A stretch of 9,856 bases of DNA from NCBI GenBank assembly GCA_002404345.1, contig DHJN01000199.1, positions 1 through 9,856 of the forward strand, given 5' to 3'. The notes beneath the pieces were generated by a model. That model saw only the letters and a program-made list of their open reading frames with translations, was not told the DNA's origin and did not search any database. Each line of letters opens with the position of its first letter. Within the stretch, counting starts at the first letter, position 1. The DNA is from Actinobacteria bacterium UBA4719 (GTDB taxonomy: Bacteria > Actinomycetota > Actinomycetes > Actinomycetales > Dermatophilaceae). Shown here piece after piece: positions 6,172 through 9,856 of this stretch. Made by a program: the position numbers and the translations under genes.

Positions 6172-6177
6172 TAGGAT
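6172..6177 (+). promoter_or_regulatory. Predicted -10 element of a leaderless asparaginase transcript
   Basis: TAGGAT ends 7 bases before the GTG at 6185, the spacing also seen between TAGGCT and the nur ATG. A transcript starting there would begin at the start codon. The only purine-rich stretch, AGTAGGA, lies about 9-10 bases upstream, so a weak ribosome binding site cannot be ruled out. Confidence 0.45.
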
Positions 6178-6184
6178 CGCCGCC

Positions 6185-7153
6185 GTGACTGAGCAGCGAG
6201 TTTCCCTGTATGACGCGCCTGTGGTGGCCCATGTCGTCCGCTCCGGCTTCGTGGAGTCGGTGCATCACGGCAGTGTGGTGGCCCTGGACGCGAACGGCTC
6301 GACGTTGCTCGCCGTCGGTGATGTCGCCGGTCCGATGTTCCCGCGTTCGGCCAGCAAGCCCATTCAGGCGTTGGCCATGTTGCGCGGCGGTCTGGACCTT
6401 GACGGCGAGCTGCTGGCGCTCGCGGCTTCGAGCCACTCGGGGGAGCCGTTCCACCTCGACGGGGTCCAGCGGATCCTGGCCGGGGCAGGCCTGCGCGAGC
6501 GGGACCTGCAGAACACCGCGGACCTGCCGCATGACGAGTCGGAGCGCAATGCCTGGATCGCCTCCGGCCGCGCGGCAACCCCGCTCGCGCAGAACTGTTC
6601 CGGCAAGCACTCCGCCATGCTCGCCACCTGTGTCGCAGCCGGGTGGGACACCGCGACCTACCGCGAGCTGCGGCACCCGCTGCAGCAGCTGATGGCGCAG
6701 ACGCTGGCCGACCTGAGCGGCGAGCCCGTTGCGGCCACCGGCACTGACGGCTGTGGCGCTCCAGTCATGGCAGTATCGCTGACCGGCCTGGCGCGGGCCT
6801 TCTCCCGCCTGGCCGTGGCTGCGGAGGGCACCAACGAGGCCAAGGTGGCGGCCGCCATACGGGCGTATCCGCAGTGGCTGGGCGGGACCCGACGTGACGT
6901 CACGTCGCTCATCCGGGGGGTGCCTGGTCTGATCGCCAAGGACGGCGCGGAGTCGGTCTTTGCCGTGGGGCTTGCCGACGGGCGCGGTATCGCCCTCAAG
7001 ATCGCCGACGGTGGGCAGCGTGCCCGTCCCGTCGTGATGGCAGCAGCGTTGCGGCGCCTCGGTATCGACGCGGAGGTTCTCCATGACCTGGCCCACGTCC
7101 CGGTGCTCGGACACGGTCAGCAGGTCGGGTCGATCGAAGCCGTCGGGATCTGA
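6185..7153 (+). CDS. L-asparaginase, Rhizobium etli (ReAV) type
   Basis: A 322-residue enzyme of the asparaginase II family (Pfam Asparaginase_II), predicted to hydrolyse L-asparagine to aspartate and ammonia in the cytoplasm. This class is unrelated to E. coli AnsA/AnsB and has a serine beta-lactamase-like fold. Visible landmarks: PRSASKP (53-59, the Ser55-x-x-Lys58 catalytic pair), SSHSGEPFH (82-90), CSGKH (138-142) and GTDGCGAP (186-193). Cys138, Lys141 and Cys190 correspond to the metal ligands Cys135, Lys138 and Cys189 of ReAV. Length is normal and there is no signal peptide. The GTG start is chosen because the homology begins within a few residues and the upstream frame runs through the minisatellite. 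It is a single gene with its own promoter. No asparagine transporter or regulator is nearby. Confidence 0.88.
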   Translation: MTEQRVSLYDAPVVAHVVRSGFVESVHHGSVVALDANGSTLLAVGDVAGPMFPRSASKPIQALAMLRGGLDLDGELLALAASSHSGEPFHLDGVQRILAGAGLRERDLQNTADLPHDESERNAWIASGRAATPLAQNCSGKHSAMLATCVAAGWDTATYRELRHPLQQLMAQTLADLSGEPVAATGTDGCGAPVMAVSLTGLARAFSRLAVAAEGTNEAKVAAAIRAYPQWLGGTRRDVTSLIRGVPGLIAKDGAESVFAVGLADGRGIALKIADGGQRARPVVMAAALRRLGIDAEVLHDLAHVPVLGHGQQVGSIEAVGI

Positions 7154-7310
7154 GCCCGATGCGCTGTGACCGCCTATGGGGCGGCGCAAGCCGGGTCCTT
7201 GAGGTCCGGGATAGCCGCCTGAGGTGGGGCGTCGGCATATACAGCTGTGGGGTTGTCGGTGGGCGACGTTACGTTGAGCGGGTGCTCGTTCGTTACCGTT
7301 ACCGTGCTTA

Positions 7311-7360
7311 CCCCACCCCCAATGCCTTCAACTTAAGGTTGCATGGGTGTATTTGGGTGC
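7311..7360 (+). repeat. Copy A of a diverged ~45-bp repeat
   Basis: CCCCCAATGCCTTCAACTTA is followed by GTT, CA and GGTGTA in the same order as in copy B at 9801-9852. The core of 20 bases is identical except for one extra A in copy B. It contains CAACTTAAGGTTG, a near-palindrome. The two copies are in the same orientation, about 2.5 kb apart, on either side of the 711-residue protein gene. Confidence 0.75.
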
Positions 7361-7405
7361 ATGGGCCGTGCTGGACAGAAAATCGCCCATGCCGGTCGCC
7401 ATGAG

Positions 7406-7437
7406 GAAAGGGAGCGGGCTGTGGCCCGCTCCCTTTC
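7406..7437 (-). terminator. Terminator of the large secreted-protein gene
   Basis: A perfect 14-bp stem pairs 7406-7419 with 7424-7437 around the loop TGTG, beginning 30 bases after the minus-strand stop. The stem ends in AAA/TTT, and the minus strand then continues CTCAT without a long T-run. It is the clearest intrinsic terminator in the window and, being symmetric, may act in both directions. Confidence 0.85.
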
Positions 7438-7467
7438 GCTCTCGTCGGTGCTAGCGACTGGCGTGTC

Positions 7468-9603
7468 TCAGCAGACGACGCCCACAACGGTGCCGGTGCC
7501 TGCGTTGCCCGGATTCGGCGCGTAGCCGGAGTCGGTACGGACCACGACGATGTGCACGTTGTTACCGCCAATCGACGGGCCCGAGTTGGTGATCGAGCTC
7601 GACACGATGACGGCCATGTAGGCGGGCAGTGGTCCCGCCGGCGGCGGTGTGCTGTTGCCTGGGTCGGTCGTCCAGCTCACCGCGCACCCGGGTGCGGCCG
7701 GGCTGTCCGCGAAGCCCTTGAAGCTGGCCGGAGCAGACCCGCCGCTGAGGGTGTTGTGCTTTGACCATTGGGCGCCCCAGAAGGTGACGGAGGTTCCGAC
7801 AGCGGCGTTCTTGTCGCCGATGACGAAGTTGCCGCCGCTTGCGGTCCCAAAGATCAGGACCTTGCTGCTGGCGTCGGCGCTGCTGCCGCCGTCATCGACG
7901 ATGTGCACCTTAACGGGGAAGTAGCCGGTGCCTGCGTAGGTGTGGGTGCCGTTGACGGTGTACGAGCCGCCGCTGCCACTCACCGTTCCCGTCGAGGTGG
8001 ACGAACCGTCACCCCAGTCGATCGTGGCCGTGAAATCAGCCGGGCTCGAGGTTGCGATGTTAGCGTCGGTGAAGTTAGCCACCACCCCGTTGAAGCCCTG
8101 GGGGCTCGTGGGGGTCACCCCCGCTGCCGACAACGCTGCGTCACCGACGTTGGCCGTCGATGAAGCGGTGGCGGTATTGGCGGTGTTGTCAGTGTCGTTG
8201 ATCGTTACCGACACCTTGTTGGTGCCCTCATCGGCGTAGGTGTGGGACCCGTTGACCGTGAACGGACCGCCCGTGGGACCTGACACGTTCCCGGTCGAGG
8301 TGGGCGAACCGTCGCCCCAGTCGATCGTCGCGGAGTATTCGCCAGCCGTGGACGCAGGGTCAGGGTCGGTGAAGCTGGCCACCTGGCCGGAGTAGGCGTT
8401 GCCCTCAGTCGGCGAGAAGGTCAAGCCCGACGGTGTGATCGGAGAATCTGCTGCCGCCGCCCAATGCTTGGCGGCGCTCGCCTGTTGGGTGGTGCCGCTG
8501 GTGTCGGTGAAGGAGGCCAGGATCGTGTCGTCACCCGGGCCGTTCGCGTCGAGGTAGGTGAAGGTGACGTTGCCGCTGCTGTCGGTCTTGCAGTCCGCTG
8601 GCACGCAGGTGCCGCTCGCGCCGTTGTTCTGCCCGGTCACCGTGAAGGTGACCAACTGCCCTACCACCGGCGAGCCGCTCTGCGTGACGTTGGCGGTCAC
8701 GGTGTGGCTCGTCCCCGCCGGGTTGGTGGACGTGGCTGGCGTCAGCGTGATGTTCGGCGACACGACCACGATGCCTGAGCCTGCGATCAGTACGTACGCC
8801 TCGCCGCACGCCGTGACCGGCGGCGTTACGGTGTTGTCAGTCCCGCACGTTGGATGACTGGTCGTATCGGTAGCGACCGCCAATGCACTCCAGTCACTGG
8901 CGAACGTCGGGAACGACTCGTGCACCGAACAGCCCCAGCCCTCCAGGTCGGCTGTACTCAACGAGTCGAACTTCGGCGTCGACGCGATCTTCGCGACGTT
9001 ACCGCCACAGGGAGGGGTGTCATCCTCTGTCCAGGTTCCGCTGCCGCTGCTGAGCTGGCCCATCATCGACGCGGCGACGCCCGCCTGAGAGTAGTAATTG
9101 CCGCCGCAGCTGGTGTCGAAGTAAAGGCCGGTACGCCCGGGCTGGGCCCCCGCGAAGTCGATTCCGTCGGAGATCACCGTGGTGCGCGGGCCGGTGCCTC
9201 CGCTGTGGAGGACCGGGTCGGTGCCGACCAGCACCCGGTTCCCCTCCTTCGTGTTGACGGCGGTCCCCATCACCACCGGGGCCCACGTCGCCTCGTTTGT
9301 GATGAATGAGCTGGCGATCGTGCTGCAGGTCGGGTCGCCGGCGATGAGCACCTGGTAACTCGCGAACTGTGGCTGCGTCATCGCGTCCCACGTCGGCCCG
9401 TCGACCACGTCGACACTGAACCCCAGCGAGGTCGCTAGGTTGGCCTCTGCGCTCGAGGCTCCGCCAGTTACTGTGTCGCTGTTGATCAACGCCTTGGGCT
9501 GCGCCGCATAAGCGCTTGGCATGTGCAGAAGCGTCAAGAACGTCAACATGAGAGCAGCGACGACGGCAACGCCCGTTCGCCGACGATCACGGATACTTAT
9601 CAT
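7468..9603 (-). CDS. Large secreted protein with Ig-like and PKD-like domains
   Basis: A 711-residue exported protein. Signal peptide: RDRRR, a hydrophobic core at 11-27, AYA-AQ cleavage near 33. Residues 36-283 form a Cys-containing domain (C93, C166, C199, C225, C253, C266) that begins like a Rossmann/GATase-type fold (KALINSDTV, then ASYQVLIAGDP). Its function is unrecognised. 284-380 is a bacterial Ig-like (Big_1/invasin-like) domain. 388-487 and 489-584 are two PKD-like domains with ATIDWGDGS and HTYA. 586-711 is a distinct C-terminal module with TFWGAQW, SFKGFA, WTTDPGNS, YMAVIVSS and a final Cys. No LPxTG signal or membrane segment is present, so it is released or held non-covalently. 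AAAGG lies 8-9 bases before the ATG. A surface or matrix role is inferred; substrate and partner are unknown. Confidence 0.82.
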   Translation of the reverse strand: MISIRDRRRTGVAVVAALMLTFLTLLHMPSAYAAQPKALINSDTVTGGASSAEANLATSLGFSVDVVDGPTWDAMTQPQFASYQVLIAGDPTCSTIASSFITNEATWAPVVMGTAVNTKEGNRVLVGTDPVLHSGGTGPRTTVISDGIDFAGAQPGRTGLYFDTSCGGNYYSQAGVAASMMGQLSSGSGTWTEDDTPPCGGNVAKIASTPKFDSLSTADLEGWGCSVHESFPTFASDWSALAVATDTTSHPTCGTDNTVTPPVTACGEAYVLIAGSGIVVVSPNITLTPATSTNPAGTSHTVTANVTQSGSPVVGQLVTFTVTGQNNGASGTCVPADCKTDSSGNVTFTYLDANGPGDDTILASFTDTSGTTQQASAAKHWAAAADSPITPSGLTFSPTEGNAYSGQVASFTDPDPASTAGEYSATIDWGDGSPTSTGNVSGPTGGPFTVNGSHTYADEGTNKVSVTINDTDNTANTATASSTANVGDAALSAAGVTPTSPQGFNGVVANFTDANIATSSPADFTATIDWGDGSSTSTGTVSGSGGSYTVNGTHTYAGTGYFPVKVHIVDDGGSSADASSKVLIFGTASGGNFVIGDKNAAVGTSVTFWGAQWSKHNTLSGGSAPASFKGFADSPAAPGCAVSWTTDPGNSTPPPAGPLPAYMAVIVSSSITNSGPSIGGNNVHIVVVRTDSGYAPNPGNAGTGTVVGVVC
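7935..8025 (-). repeat. DNA repeat encoding part of PKD-like domain 2
   Basis: Closely resembles 8235-8328, about 300 bp away in the same frame. It covers the region from ATIDWGDGS to HTYAG. The shared stretch GTCGAGGTGG/GGCGAACCGTCGCCCCAG-type sequence shows the two PKD-like domains arose by internal duplication or are kept alike by recombination. Confidence 0.75.
8235..8328 (-). repeat. DNA repeat encoding part of PKD-like domain 1
   Basis: Partner of 7935-8025. The beginning CGTAGGTGTGGG and the ending CCCCAGTCGATCGT are identical in both copies; the middle differs by substitutions and a few inserted bases. Confidence 0.75.
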
Positions 9604-9800
9604 TCGGAATTACCTTTCTGGATGTTCAACCGGAAGGTATGCGAAGTTGATGTCGCGACGATCAGCGAGAGCGTTGCCCCCATCGATCCCACGAACCCCG
9701 CGTATCCTTGCATCAGCAGAACGGCCTTTGCAATGGGTTGAGAACCCTGATATTCCATCACCCCCACGTCGGTCAGGCCGGACCGGACCGGGGCAAGCCA
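9604..9800 (-). promoter_or_regulatory. Upstream region of the large secreted-protein gene
   Basis: About 200 bases separate the ATG at 9603 from copy B of the repeat. A small stem GGGTT-GAG-AACCC lies at 9735-9747. A short frame from ATG 9758 could encode 52 residues and would end overlapping the secreted-protein start (ATGA), but its residues are not recognisable and it is listed only as a possible leader. No riboswitch class known to me fits. Confidence 0.35.
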
Positions 9801-9852
9801 GCCCGCCCCCAATAGCCTTCAACTTAGAGTTACAATGGTGTAGTTTGAGGCG
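9801..9852 (+). repeat. Copy B of the diverged ~45-bp repeat
   Basis: Same order of blocks as copy A: CCCCCAAT, an extra A, GCCTTCAACTTA, then GTT, CA and GGTGTA. Here the core palindrome is AACT-TAG-AGTT, perfect in its arms. On the + strand TACAAT (9831-9836) looks like a -10 element, so it may drive a rightward gene beyond the window or control the leftward secreted-protein gene. Confidence 0.75.
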
Positions 9853-9856
9853 GTGG

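Larger units (their letters stand above)
7154..7467. other. 314-bp gene-free interval
   Basis: No credible gene on either strand: the short open frames have no ribosome binding site or recognisable composition. The left part has a weak stem (CCGCC/GGCGG, 7173-7187) that could help end asparaginase transcripts. At 7271-7304 there are several CGTTAC-type repeats. The right part holds one copy of the diverged repeat (7311-7360) and the terminator of the secreted-protein gene (7406-7437). Confidence 0.7.

Noticed and set aside
5822..7189. 455-residue open frame on the minus strand
   Set aside because: It lies over the clearly conserved asparaginase and the end of the HbhA-like gene. Composition is Arg/Gly/His-rich, as expected of a reverse-strand shadow in GC-rich DNA.
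7159..7404. 81-residue frame after the asparaginase gene
   Set aside because: No ribosome binding site, no recognisable composition, and it runs through the diverged repeat.
9604..9800. c-di-AMP (ydaO-type) riboswitch before a secreted wall-related protein
   Set aside because: The conserved motifs of that riboswitch as I know them are not present.
9600..9812. 70-residue frame ending in an ATGA overlap with the secreted-protein start
   Set aside because: It starts with TTG, has no clear ribosome binding site, overlaps the diverged repeat, and another frame of equal length covers the same bases. Noted only as a possible leader in its 52-residue form.
7311..9852. Repeat pair considered as insertion-sequence ends
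   Set aside because: Copies are direct, not inverted; there is no transposase, and the gene between has ordinary composition for the window.

Overview
The window is GC-rich chromosomal DNA from an actinomycete (Actinomycetota). The GC bias of the reading frames, GTG starts, the Nur-type Fur regulator beside a YgfZ gene, and an HTH-regulator/HbhA-like pair in the order known from mycobacteria (Rv0474-Rv0475) all point there. A Micrococcales member, perhaps Intrasporangiaceae-like, is a guess. I see no tRNA, rRNA, CRISPR array, transposase, phage gene or integrase.

Layout. 96-605 (-): small secreted protein with an LPFTG sortase signal, followed by a strong hairpin at 23-68. 783-1226 (+) and 1223-2302 (+): Nur-like metalloregulator and folate-binding YgfZ, overlapping by ATGA and so probably translationally coupled; the YgfZ start sits inside a triple 15-bp repeat. 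2315-3712 (-): Wzz/BY-kinase fusion that converges on YgfZ with only 12 bp between. 3847-4743 (+): beta-keto acid cleavage enzyme, divergent from the kinase; the shared promoter region carries two copies of a 12-mer containing the palindrome TTGGCCAA. 4810-5304 and 5341-6015 (+): a two-gene operon of XRE-type regulator and HbhA-like protein, preceded by a long inverted repeat and followed by two hairpins. 6094-6166: G-rich minisatellite directly upstream of 6185-7153 (+), a Rhizobium etli-type L-asparaginase. 7154-7467: 314 bp without a gene, holding one copy of a diverged repeat and a terminator. 7468-9603 (-): 711-residue secreted multidomain protein with Ig-like and PKD-like domains. A second copy of the repeat lies upstream of it at the window edge.

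The genes fall into small independent units: metal regulation plus Fe-S maintenance, envelope polysaccharide export control, amino-acid catabolism (BKACE, asparaginase), and cell-surface proteins (LPFTG protein, HbhA-like protein, Ig/PKD protein). They do not add up to a recognisable new defence, mobile or biosynthetic system. The most unusual signals are non-coding (the diverged repeat around the secreted-protein gene, the G-rich minisatellite, the palindrome pair, apparent leaderless promoters) and domain-level (an uncharacterised-looking C-terminal module of the 711-residue protein, and the Lys-rich tail of the XRE regulator).
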